Positions 35,934-44,220 of a stretch of 53,469 bases of DNA are shown here, piece after piece. The stretch is from Bythopirellula sp. (GTDB lineage Bacteria > Planctomycetota > Planctomycetia > Pirellulales > Lacipirellulaceae), in contig JANQQA010000221.1 in assembly GCA_028285205.1 (NCBI GenBank), positions 1 through 53,469 on the forward strand, written 5' to 3'. A program made the position numbers and the translations under genes. Numbering within the stretch: position 1 is the first letter of the stretch; each line of letters starts with the position of its first letter. A model generated the notes under the pieces. The model had not been told where the DNA came from, ran no database searches, and saw nothing but the letters and a program-made list of their open reading frames with translations.

Positions 35934-37043
35934 TCAGTACGATAACCCCGCGCGTACGAACAGCGAATCATCCAATCGAAAGTCGGGAGTGGCGCTGGAA
36001 AACTCCAACTCACGACCGAACACGTATCCGAATTCCAGCCGATGATTGATCGCACCGAGCGGTGCCTTCTTCTCGATGCCGACGAGCAAGCGAAAGTCGT
36101 TGTAAGTCAGCAGATCTTGCCCTACGGTCGCCGAGCGGTCGATCGACCAGATGCCGCCGCCGAATTCGCCGCCGATGTAGGCCCAGCGTTCGGCCCTCGC
36201 GCCAAAGAAGCCATCTGGCAATCGCCAGGATACTCGTGGTTGCGGCATGATGACATCAAACTTAATGTCGGGACGAGGCTCGTATATCAAACCAACCGCG
36301 GGGATGACCGACAGGCCCCTACGGTTGAGATAGACGACACCCATCACCCATTTGGCCGCTGGCGACGACTCATACACAGCGAACGCCTGCCCCGTCACCC
36401 GAAACGCGTCGGCATCGTTGGCCTCGAAATCGCTGTAGTGTCCTAGCGTCACCGCCGCGTTCATGGCCCACGGTCCGTCGCCGAACTTCCGCAGATGGCG
36501 GAATGTCACCTCCGCGTCGTACACTTCGCCCGGCAGGTCCAATCCCGCAGGCCGATCGAGATAGTGCACTGCAAACCGCGGCGTAATCAGCAGCGGCGCC
36601 GAAACGCGAAAGAATGGTATGCCCAGCACGATGCCAGCTTCCAGGTCACCGAATCCCAGACTGTCCGACTCGAACTGTGGGATGTACGTGCCGGACGCGA
36701 ACGCCTTTTGGAACAGACTCTTGCGTCGCTCAGGCGTCGACTTCGTTCTTACAGGCGGCGCGAGTAGCACCTGCGTCGGCGATCCCTCCATCGCATACGG
36801 ATCAGCGATTGGATAAGTGGCACACTGATCGAGCATCAGCGGGGCGTTGGGAGTACACTCGTACTCGATCGCCGGCTGATACGGCACAAACTCTTGGACC
36901 AATTGTTCCCCGGGCATCGGCTGTGGCTGCATGTACGGCGTTTGCGACAGTGCTTTCGCACTAACACAGACGACCAGCAGGCAACCGACACATCGAAAGG
37001 CAGTTTCTCTTGTGGTCCGTAATCCGCAATCCGATATCCGCAT
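35934..37043 (-). CDS. Outer-membrane beta-barrel-like protein, paralogue 2
   Basis: 369 residues with a signal sequence (FRCVGCLLVVCVSAKALS). After a Pro/Gln-rich linker, alternating strands dominate the C-terminal two-thirds and the protein ends in an aromatic residue (VRAGLSY), as outer-membrane barrels do. Shares block order with the gene just upstream: SAPLLITPRFAVHYL, GVVYLNRRGLSVIPAVGL and PDFRLDDSLFVRAG match LLITPGFAFNWL, GVWYLDRNDVKLLPAGGL and LGLDDSFMIRAG. Resembles planctomycete DUF6268-type barrels. The first ten codons coincide with a heptad repeat (37014-37048). Two bases separate it from the upstream stop, so the pair is coupled. Confidence 0.75.
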   Translation of the reverse strand: MRISDCGLRTTRETAFRCVGCLLVVCVSAKALSQTPYMQPQPMPGEQLVQEFVPYQPAIEYECTPNAPLMLDQCATYPIADPYAMEGSPTQVLLAPPVRTKSTPERRKSLFQKAFASGTYIPQFESDSLGFGDLEAGIVLGIPFFRVSAPLLITPRFAVHYLDRPAGLDLPGEVYDAEVTFRHLRKFGDGPWAMNAAVTLGHYSDFEANDADAFRVTGQAFAVYESSPAAKWVMGVVYLNRRGLSVIPAVGLIYEPRPDIKFDVIMPQPRVSWRLPDGFFGARAERWAYIGGEFGGGIWSIDRSATVGQDLLTYNDFRLLVGIEKKAPLGAINHRLEFGYVFGRELEFSSATPDFRLDDSLFVRAGLSY

Positions 37044-37048
37044 CCCTA
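37014..37048. repeat. Heptad repeat array (NWTCCGN units) at a gene start
   Basis: Plus-strand units GGTCCGT, AATCCGC, AATCCGA, TATCCGC and ATCCCTA follow each other in strict 7-base phase. The array covers the first codons of the beta-barrel paralogue on the minus strand and the stop of its upstream neighbour. A related array is found at 42088-42122. Confidence 0.65.
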
Positions 37049-38311
37049 AAAATCAACCCCGGCGCGGATCATGAATGAATCGTCGAGGCCGAGAGTGGGA
37101 GTGGTCGAATCAGCAAAGATGATCTCACGATTGAAAAGGTATCCAATTTCTACGTGCCCGTGAGCCTGAGTTTGCGTTTCCCATTCCAGGCCAAAGATGA
37201 ATCGAATGTCGTTGATGTCGATATCGTCTCCCGAGCCATTCTGTCGCTCAACGGTCCATCGTCCACCGCCATATTCACCCGCGACATACATCCACCACTG
37301 GCTGCTACCAACGTTGATTGAGCGCCGGCGAATTCTTGGATTTGGAAAGACCAAGTAAAAGTCCCATATATTGCTGGGACGCCAATGCAGGCCTCCCGCC
37401 GGCAGTAGCTTCACGTCGTTTCGATCGAGGTACCAGACGCCGGCGATCACGTCGAACTGGGGCGAAAATGCCAGCACTCCGAGGCCACGACCCAAGATCC
37501 GAACTGAATCATCCGTCACTTCCTCGAAGTCCGTCCAAACTCCGGTGCGGAGCCCCAGATCGGCGTGCAGCCAGTCGGTCAAGCGCGGATGCCACGCCGC
37601 ATCGATGTACGCGTCGTACACACGGGGCGGCAAATCGGGATTCTGCGGCGGCGGTGGCTCTCCCATCATTGGCGGTTCTTCCGGCGGAGAGAACGGACCC
37701 TTTAACCAGTTGAAGGCGAAGCCGGGTGTGATCAGCAACGGGGTATCGGGGTTGTAGAAGATTGGGAATCCGAAGGTCGCTGCGAGTTCCGTGCGATTAA
37801 TCGAGAGGTCGTCGGCACCGCCCTCGCCGTAGATCCACGTGTGTTCGAAGCTGATCTGCTGCAAGAGTCGTTGCAAACGGGCATACTGCCCGTCGGAGTT
37901 CTGATACTGGTAGGTCCCCGACTCCCACTGAAACGGCAAGCCATTTGGATACAACGAACCTCCGCTCTGAGGCACGTTCGGTCCGACGATCCCAACGCTC
38001 TGTGGAGCCGCTTGCTGTCCCAAGGGCGGCACCACTGGTTGTCCGAATTGTGGAGCAGGTTGCCCAAACGTTGACGTGGGCGGCGAGATCGACTGCGTCA
38101 CTGGCGGCGCAACCGTGTACGGAATGTCTGCTGGGGGCGTACCCAACAGCGGATTTCCGTAAGGATCAAAACTCGGCACGACGTTCGGCGGATTGGCAGG
38201 GTTGAATGCTGGTGCCGCCGACGGAAACTGCACGCGCTGCGCGAATATCCCACTGGTTCCAATTAACCAATAGGTAGCCAGCAACACCAACGTTGAACAT
38301 CGTCGGAACAC
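37046..38311 (-). CDS. Outer-membrane beta-barrel-like protein, paralogue 1
   Basis: 421 residues. Signal peptide (LVLLATYWLIGTSGIFAQ), a Pro/Gln/Gly-rich low-complexity region (about 30-125), then a strand-rich domain ending in VRAGVDF, an aromatic C-terminus typical of outer-membrane barrels. A Pro-rich loop (EEPPMMGEPPPPQNPDLPP) sits between two strands and is absent from the paralogue, so it is a lineage-specific insertion in an exposed loop. Likely a surface or outer-membrane protein of the DUF6268-like group; transport or structural role unknown. Cotranscribed with the paralogue. Confidence 0.75.
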   Translation of the reverse strand: MFRRCSTLVLLATYWLIGTSGIFAQRVQFPSAAPAFNPANPPNVVPSFDPYGNPLLGTPPADIPYTVAPPVTQSISPPTSTFGQPAPQFGQPVVPPLGQQAAPQSVGIVGPNVPQSGGSLYPNGLPFQWESGTYQYQNSDGQYARLQRLLQQISFEHTWIYGEGGADDLSINRTELAATFGFPIFYNPDTPLLITPGFAFNWLKGPFSPPEEPPMMGEPPPPQNPDLPPRVYDAYIDAAWHPRLTDWLHADLGLRTGVWTDFEEVTDDSVRILGRGLGVLAFSPQFDVIAGVWYLDRNDVKLLPAGGLHWRPSNIWDFYLVFPNPRIRRRSINVGSSQWWMYVAGEYGGGRWTVERQNGSGDDIDINDIRFIFGLEWETQTQAHGHVEIGYLFNREIIFADSTTPTLGLDDSFMIRAGVDF

Positions 38312-38426
38312 GGGTCGCCTTGCGCGCGGCGCGCTATGATTTAGAGTTTGGATCTCGGGAGCGGGAATACGGGAGGTGTGTAATTACTGAGCGTGCCACA
38401 TGTCGTCAAGTTCGATTGAGTGCTGG

Positions 38427-39638
38427 TTACTCTGCTTCCTCCCCCCGGTCGGGAGGGGGACTAGTTGGAAAATGCGGCTCCACCAGTTTACTTCCGTGCG
38501 TGCTATCGCGGCGGAGCATGCGGCGGCCGATTCGTTTGACGCGGCGTTGTCCACGACTCCGCAGTGCCACCAAGCAGACTTCCTGCCGGTTGAATGCTAG
38601 CTGCCGCGTGCGGACGTCGCGGTAACCCCAGCCGCGCACCCGTTCGACGAGTTTGGGTAGCTCATTTGCAAGTTTCCAGTCTGCCAGCTTTAGCGTGAGG
38701 ATCATTCCACGCACGTTCGCCAGTTCGTTGCCGACGATTTCCTCCACCGCGTCGAGCGTGTAATTAGGTGCGACGTTCATGTCGGCCGCCAACCACTGCA
38801 CACCTCGCAGCTGCTTACGCCGAACTTCCGTGCTCCGGCGGCGGATGTGAGTGAACTGCTCCTCTGCCAGTACCACCGGGTCGACCTCCGCAGGATCGAC
38901 GCCCAACACTCGCAGCCCGTGTTCCAGCAGTGCCTGCGATGCGCCGCCCGGCGCGCACCCCAGCTCAACGCACAGCTCGCCGCGGGCGATTGGCAATGCT
39001 GACCACTGCAAGGCTTCCTGCATCTTAAGGTACGCCCGACTGACGGCATGGTCCGGCAACTCCAGCGGCAGCACTCCGCCCGGATAGCAATCGAGTCGGC
39101 GGGTCGTGTGGTTGCAACCGAGCCACCACTCACCCGGCTCGACCACCACGACATCCAACACCCAGCGATTCCGACGACTCGGTGGGCGAGGTGCTGTTGG
39201 CATCGTCCTCAACGGTTCGACGGGCGCTTGCTCGCGTAGTACTCGTTCGATCGTGAGCGACAGCGCCGTTGGGCCCGGCTCGAAGCCACGCACTCCAGGC
39301 ACCGCCGTGTCGCGCTGCCAAACATGCAAATCGACGATTGATTGGTCTGCCAGAAACGCCTCGACACCGGGTAACTGCCAGCTCAGCTGAGCCAAGTCTT
39401 GGGCTGATTCGCCAGACACTTTGCCCAACGAAAACCCGCTCGCGCGCGCGAACGTCGACGGCAGCTGAAATTGCTCCGGCTCGTTGATTTCGTCCTTCAG
39501 TTTGAACGTCACGAAGCCCGGTCGCGAAAACGCGAGCGAGGCGTCAATCGGCCCCGCCGCAACTTCATGCTTCAACGCCTGCTCCGCGCCGCATTGACAG
39601 ACGGCGAACAGGAATTTGGGCGGCCAGTTAGTGGACAT
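38427..39638 (-). CDS. RlmM-like rRNA 2'-O-methyltransferase (FtsJ fold)
   Basis: 403 residues. An N-terminal THUMP-like region (FAVCQCGAEQALKHEV) is followed by a Rossmann methyltransferase domain with the SAM loop CVELGCAPGGASQALLEHG, GVDPAEVD and LTLKLADWK, which fit the K-D-K-E layout of RrmJ/FtsJ-type 2'-O-methyltransferases. The closest familiar enzyme is RlmM, which modifies C2498 of 23S rRNA; the exact target here is inferred. The C-terminal tail (PPPDRGEEAE) is encoded by a GC-rich inverted repeat (CCTCCC/GGGAGG, 38438-38456), so the repeat has been absorbed into the reading frame. Confidence 0.75.
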   Translation of the reverse strand: MSTNWPPKFLFAVCQCGAEQALKHEVAAGPIDASLAFSRPGFVTFKLKDEINEPEQFQLPSTFARASGFSLGKVSGESAQDLAQLSWQLPGVEAFLADQSIVDLHVWQRDTAVPGVRGFEPGPTALSLTIERVLREQAPVEPLRTMPTAPRPPSRRNRWVLDVVVVEPGEWWLGCNHTTRRLDCYPGGVLPLELPDHAVSRAYLKMQEALQWSALPIARGELCVELGCAPGGASQALLEHGLRVLGVDPAEVDPVVLAEEQFTHIRRRSTEVRRKQLRGVQWLAADMNVAPNYTLDAVEEIVGNELANVRGMILTLKLADWKLANELPKLVERVRGWGYRDVRTRQLAFNRQEVCLVALRSRGQRRVKRIGRRMLRRDSTHGSKLVEPHFPTSPPPDRGEEAE

Positions 39639-39949
39639 CGTTGAAACGAACTCGAAACTTAGGGGCTTTTGTGGTTTTGCTTGGTTTTAAGTTTTGAAAG
39701 GAAATCACTTTCTGTTTTCAAAACAGAAGTCTTCGTTCTCTACTCGCGAACGCCTAATCTACTACCATATTTGAGGTTACGAGAACTGACTCCACAACTT
39801 AGGGTGGCAGTATTGAAAGGTCGCCAGATTGTGACCTTTCAAAACCCTCTCTCACTTCAGCGCGTTGGTCGCCAGATAGAGTCTGCGGCCACGATGAGTC
39901 TAATCGATTCGCGGTGGCGATTCAGCAACGATTTTTGGCCGGCTGGAAC
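39639..39949. other. Structured intergenic region between aat and the RlmM-like gene
   Basis: No supported gene. Contains a perfect 19-base palindrome TTCTGTTTT-C-AAAACAGAA (39710-39728) and a hairpin with 10-bp arms TTGAAAGGTC/GACCTTTCAA and a 10-base loop (39813-39842). A third copy, TTTTGAAAGG at 39692-39701, is complementary to CCTTTCAAAA at 39835-39844. On the minus-strand transcript these segments could form alternative pairings upstream of the methyltransferase. No T-run follows either hairpin. Confidence 0.55.
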
Positions 39950-40642
39950 TCACTGATTGGCGCTTTCCGATTCTTGCCACGCGACAAGTTGAGCGCCAAA
40001 TTCGACGGGTGCCTCCACAGCGACCTGCAACCGACGTAGGTACTCCGCCCTCGGGATCTCAATTACTCCCAAACGACTTGTGTGCGGAGTCCACTGTTGG
40101 ACGTCGAGAAGTTGAAAGCCTTGCGTGCTCAGGTGATGCACCAGGTGGGCGAGCGCTACTTTCGACGCGTCGCGCACGCGGTAGAACATGCTCTCGGCGG
40201 CAAATAGTCCTCCAATCACGATGCCGTAGGTGCCACCGGCGACTTGACCTTCGTGCCACACCTCCACGCTATGGGCGTGGCCCATGCGATGCATCTGCAC
40301 GTACGCGTCGATCATCGGCTCGGTGAGCCACGTGCCCCCTTCTCGGCCGGGGCCGATTGCGCAGCCCGCGATCACCTCGGCGAAGGCCCGATCGCAGGTG
40401 ACCTGGAACTTGCCCGAACGAAGTGTCCTGCGCAGACGGCGAGAAATATGCATGGCATCGAGTGGCAAAATGGCCCTCGGATCGGGCGACCACCACAACA
40501 TCATCTCCTCGTCAGACACAGGCCAGGGAAAGATTCCGTGCCGATAGGCGTCCAGCAGTCTCGGCGGCGCGAGATCGCCTCCCACCGCAACCAGCCCGTC
40601 GGGGGTCGACTCTGTTGCAGGTGGAAAGAACTTGGGCGGCAT
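39950..40642 (-). CDS. aat: Leucyl/phenylalanyl-tRNA--protein transferase
   Basis: 230 residues, family length. YRHGIFPWP at the N-terminus, LWWSPDPRAILPLD, GTWLTEPMIDAYVQMHRMGH, HSVEVWHEG and GGLFAAESMFYRV are all diagnostic of Aat. It adds Leu or Phe from aminoacyl-tRNA to proteins with N-terminal Lys or Arg, marking them for ClpAP/ClpS degradation (N-degron pathway), in the cytosol. Divergent from the HtrA gene with about 150 bases between. Confidence 0.95.
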   Translation of the reverse strand: MPPKFFPPATESTPDGLVAVGGDLAPPRLLDAYRHGIFPWPVSDEEMMLWWSPDPRAILPLDAMHISRRLRRTLRSGKFQVTCDRAFAEVIAGCAIGPGREGGTWLTEPMIDAYVQMHRMGHAHSVEVWHEGQVAGGTYGIVIGGLFAAESMFYRVRDASKVALAHLVHHLSTQGFQLLDVQQWTPHTSRLGVIEIPRAEYLRRLQVAVEAPVEFGAQLVAWQESESANQ

Positions 40643-40742
40643 CTGTCAAGCAGTCCGTAAGAAGTTTTTTTTCGAGTTTGGCACGTCGTAAGGCCCAGAA
40701 AAATGTGAATCTTGGTTCGCTGCAGAAAAACTGGAAGCCTAG

Positions 40743-40748
40743 TATAAT
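40743..40748 (+). promoter_or_regulatory. Candidate -10 element for the HtrA gene
   Basis: A consensus TATAAT lies 47 bases upstream of the HtrA ATG. No good -35 hexamer is seen at 16-18 bases, so promoter activity may need an activator or a different sigma contact. Confidence 0.35.
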
Positions 40749-40795
40749 CGTAAGCAGCGAAAACGGCATTAGCTTTCGACTTGGGGTCATACTGT

Positions 40796-42049
40796 ATGCA
40801 TCAAGAACCTGACTCACCTAACGAAATTTCAGCACCATCGGCAGTGCCGCCGAGCACCTCTGCGCCAGCAGAACCTGCCGCCACGCAGGAGGCGGGAGCC
40901 GCGCCGCAGTATTCAGCGAGTGACCCCAATGCGCCCGCCACGCAGCAAGATCTGAATCGCCTGCGGCGGTTGCTGTGGGTGTTTGGGCTGCTGCTGGCTG
41001 TGCTGATTACTCCTTCGATCGTTGGTCGAATTCAGTATGCGATCACCGCTGCGAAGGAGCGTGCCATGTACGACGTGGCGAGTGAACTGAAGGGAGAATA
41101 TTCACTCAACAGCATTTCCAATGCCTCGCGTCTGTTAGCGAACTACGTCGGACCCAGCGTTGTGAATCTGCACTCCCACGGCAGCCGTCAGGGCGAGGGT
41201 TCAGGCGTGATCGTGGATGCGGAAGGATACATCATCACCAACTTCCACGTCGTCGAACGCGTGCGATCGGTTGAGGTCCTGCTTAGCGACGAGCGCCGAG
41301 GCACCGCGACCGTCGTGGGAGCCGACCCGCTGGTCGATCTCGCCGTCCTTAAAACCGAAATGGATGACCTCACCGCTGCCGAGTGGGGCGATAGCGACGC
41401 GCTCGACGTCGGCGAAATGGTATGGGCGCTGGGCAGTCCATTCGGATTTGAAAAGTCGATCACCTTCGGCATCGTCAGCGCGAAGGAACGCCGGGGGATT
41501 CCCGATAGCCGCGGTCTACGCCGCATTCATCAGGAGTTTCTGCAGACGGACGCCGCCGTGAACCCAGGCAACAGCGGCGGCCCACTGGTCAATGCCGATG
41601 GCGAAGTGGTCGGAATCAACACGGCCATCATTGGGCCCTCGTTCCGAGGGATTAGTTTCTCGATCCCCAGCTCGATCGCCCGCAAGAGCTACGAGCAGAT
41701 TCGCGAACAGGGCTGGGTCGAGCGCGCCTACCTCGGTGTGCAGCCGGTGGAAGTGCCCGACGAGGTTGCCCAATTGCTGGATTTGGGTCGCGACCAGGGC
41801 GTCTATCTTGTCGAGGTTCGTGCCGACACACCAGCAGACGACGCGGGACTGCGCGTACACGACGTGATACTTAGCTGGGACGGCATCCCGTATTCCGACC
41901 CCACGTTGCTCAGCCGCGCAATCGCCGGCACGCCGATTGGCACGGAAGTACCCGTGGAAATCGCCCGCTTCCTGCGCGGCCAGCCGACGCGCAAAACGCT
42001 GACGGTAAAAGTCGCGACCAGGCCACCTGATATGGTGCCGCGGAACTAG
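40796..42049 (+). CDS. HtrA/Deg-type membrane-anchored serine protease with PDZ domain
   Basis: 417 residues from ATG 40796. The first 57 residues are a cytosolic Pro/Ala-rich stretch, followed by one membrane helix (about 59-79) that anchors the enzyme with its catalytic domain in the periplasm. Catalytic triad His151 (ITNFHVVE), Asp181 (LVDLAVLK) and Ser260 (NPGNSGGPLV). A single C-terminal PDZ domain begins near YLGVQPVEVPDE. Degrades misfolded envelope proteins. Only one PDZ domain, so closer to DegS than to DegP in layout. Separated from dnaG by 75 bases holding a heptad repeat. Confidence 0.93.
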   Translation: MHQEPDSPNEISAPSAVPPSTSAPAEPAATQEAGAAPQYSASDPNAPATQQDLNRLRRLLWVFGLLLAVLITPSIVGRIQYAITAAKERAMYDVASELKGEYSLNSISNASRLLANYVGPSVVNLHSHGSRQGEGSGVIVDAEGYIITNFHVVERVRSVEVLLSDERRGTATVVGADPLVDLAVLKTEMDDLTAAEWGDSDALDVGEMVWALGSPFGFEKSITFGIVSAKERRGIPDSRGLRRIHQEFLQTDAAVNPGNSGGPLVNADGEVVGINTAIIGPSFRGISFSIPSSIARKSYEQIREQGWVERAYLGVQPVEVPDEVAQLLDLGRDQGVYLVEVRADTPADDAGLRVHDVILSWDGIPYSDPTLLSRAIAGTPIGTEVPVEIARFLRGQPTRKTLTVKVATRPPDMVPRN

Positions 42050-42087
42050 GAATAGTCGCCGGCGGCACAGGCAACCAACGTTGTTGC

Positions 42088-42122
42088 ATTCCCCATTCCG
42101 AAATCCGAGTTCCGCAATCGCA
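42088..42122. repeat. Heptad repeat array (NWTCCGN units) upstream of dnaG
   Basis: Units ATTCCCC, ATTCCGA, AATCCGA, GTTCCGC and AATCGCA run in 7-base phase and end 2 bases before the dnaG start codon, occupying its whole ribosome-binding region. Same unit type as 37014-37048. Confidence 0.65.
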
Positions 42123-42124
42123 CT

Positions 42125-43996
42125 GTGTCTCTCTCCGACCTGCAGGATGCAAAAGAGCAGATTCGCCAGGCGATCGACATCGTCGATCTGATTGGCGGCT
42201 ATCTACAACTGCGCCGTCAGGGACGCAACTACGTCGCGCTCTGTCCATGGCACGACGACTCAAAGCCGAGCCTGACCGTCAATCCGCAACGGCAGTCATT
42301 CAAGTGCTGGCCGTGCGACATCGGCGGCGACATCTTTACCTTCGTGATGAAAAAAGAAGGTATTGATTTTCGTGAAGCGATGGAAATGTTGGCAGATCGA
42401 GCGGGCGTTAGTCTTTCGTTTGGCAAACAGCACTCCGACGGCGACCACCAGTACGATCGACGCAACTTGTACAAGGCGATGGCCTGGGCGGAAGATAAGT
42501 TTCACCAGTGCTTACTCAGTGCGCCGGAAGCCGAACCGGCGCGGCAGTACTTGACTGAGCGAGGCATCAATCAGCAATCAATTGAGCAGTTTCATATTGG
42601 ATTCGCTCCCAATAGTTGGGACTGGCTGATCGGCTTGGCGCGGCAAGCAGGTGCCACATCGGCGGTACTCGAGCGTGTCGGTTTGGTGGGCAAGCGGCAA
42701 CAAGGCGAGGGATACTACGATCGATTTCGCGGACGGCTGATGTTTTCGATTCGCGATCCGCAAGCGCGACCGATTGCCTTCGGGGGTCGCATACTGCCGG
42801 GTGTGGGCGAACAGAATCCGACTCGCCCGGAGGCCAAGTACATCAACAGCCCCGAGACACCGCTGTTCAGCAAGAGCGCCCAGCTGTACGCACTCGATTT
42901 GGCGAAAGATGCTATCAGTGACGATTCCGGCATCGTTGTGATGGAGGGCTACACCGACGTGATCATGGCGCACCAGCATGGAATTACCAATGCGGTTGCG
43001 GTGCTGGGCACTGCGCTGGGTGAGCGCCATGTGCCGCTGGTGCGTCGATTCACGGATCGGATCACGCTGGTGTTGGATGGCGACGAGGCGGGGCAGAATC
43101 GCACCATGCAGATCCTCGACGAGCTGCTAGCACTGTTCGTAAAACAAGATGTAGATTTACAAATTCTGACCTTGCCAAGCGGGGCCGATCCATGTGATGT
43201 TATTGCATCGCAAGGAAGCGAGGCTTTTGCAAAACTCTTGTCGACGGCAGTCGACGCACTCGATCATAAGATTGCTGCTGTGACCAACGGATTGGCTTCA
43301 CAACCGAGCACTCACGCCGCCTCTCAAGCGGTGGAAGAAATTCTCACCACGGTCGCCCGAGCGTTCCCGGCGGGCGGAAGTGCGTCGTCGGTGGCGCTAG
43401 TTCGCGAGCAACAAGTGCTGGCCAACATCTCGCGCCGCTTCGGCATCAACGACGATACCATTCGCACACGACTGACCGCCAAACGTCGCGAGCAGGTCAC
43501 ACGCAATCGAACACGTTACGTAGACCAACATCAGCAAGCGCCAACACACGCGCTTCCGCGCGAGCAGCGATTGAACCTATCGTCTTGGGAAAGAGAACTG
43601 TTGGAATTGCTGCTGCATCAGCCACAGGTCTTGCAGCAGATTTCACAAACACTGCAAGCGGAAGACATCCCCAACCCGTTCTGCCGCCAAATGTACACAC
43701 GTGCCTTGCAGCTGACAGTTGCCGGCCAGACCCCGTCGTTCCAGACCCTAAGTGCCGTCACTGAGGACAACGACGAAAAGAACTTGCTCGTCGAATGCGA
43801 CGAACTTGGCGAACAAAAATCCAACAGCGACACCGAGCAGCGCGTGAACGACCTGCTCGCGTTGATCGCCGACCAGAAACAACAAGCTTGGCAGAACTCG
43901 CAAGTCGCGGAGCTGAAGCAAAACCAGCTTGACCCCGAACACGAACAGGAGGTACTCGCCGAACTGTTTGACGTACTGAAACAAAAACATGAATAG
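42125..43996 (+). CDS. dnaG: DNA primase
   Basis: 623 residues from GTG 42125. Zinc-binding domain CHC2 with Cys40, His43, Cys61 and Cys64 (LCPWHDD and FKCWPCD). Primase core with TOPRIM at about 270-330 (VVMEGYTDVIMAHQHG and LVLDGDEAGQNR, the metal-binding acidic residues). A helical C-terminal region of about 150 residues should bind DnaB helicase. Makes RNA primers at the fork. The start is preceded by a heptad repeat rather than a Shine-Dalgarno site, so initiation may be weak or leaderless-like. dnaG followed by rpoD is the classical macromolecular-synthesis order; rpsU is not here. Confidence 0.96.
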   Translation: MSLSDLQDAKEQIRQAIDIVDLIGGYLQLRRQGRNYVALCPWHDDSKPSLTVNPQRQSFKCWPCDIGGDIFTFVMKKEGIDFREAMEMLADRAGVSLSFGKQHSDGDHQYDRRNLYKAMAWAEDKFHQCLLSAPEAEPARQYLTERGINQQSIEQFHIGFAPNSWDWLIGLARQAGATSAVLERVGLVGKRQQGEGYYDRFRGRLMFSIRDPQARPIAFGGRILPGVGEQNPTRPEAKYINSPETPLFSKSAQLYALDLAKDAISDDSGIVVMEGYTDVIMAHQHGITNAVAVLGTALGERHVPLVRRFTDRITLVLDGDEAGQNRTMQILDELLALFVKQDVDLQILTLPSGADPCDVIASQGSEAFAKLLSTAVDALDHKIAAVTNGLASQPSTHAASQAVEEILTTVARAFPAGGSASSVALVREQQVLANISRRFGINDDTIRTRLTAKRREQVTRNRTRYVDQHQQAPTHALPREQRLNLSSWERELLELLLHQPQVLQQISQTLQAEDIPNPFCRQMYTRALQLTVAGQTPSFQTLSAVTEDNDEKNLLVECDELGEQKSNSDTEQRVNDLLALIADQKQQAWQNSQVAELKQNQLDPEHEQEVLAELFDVLKQKHE

Positions 43997-44220
43997 ATAC
44001 GCTCGAGCGCTGTCTGATTCCCGATCATTGCGATTATCGTTTTAGTGCGAAGAAGAGAGAAACGCCGCCAAACAGTTGTTTCGCCCACGGATGGGTGAGA
44101 AGTTTGGATGGTGTCCCGCTGCCAGAATTCGGACGCGCTGGAGAGACCAGACCTGCGGCGCGAAATTGAATCCTGGTGAAGCTTTTCCAGTTGCACAGGA
44201 AGTGCAGGAGGAGTTTTTTG

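Noticed and set aside
44192..44211. Short inverted repeat TGCAC-AGGAA-GTGCA just before the rpoD ribosome site
   Set aside because: Only 5 bp; could occlude the ribosome site, but too short to claim regulation.
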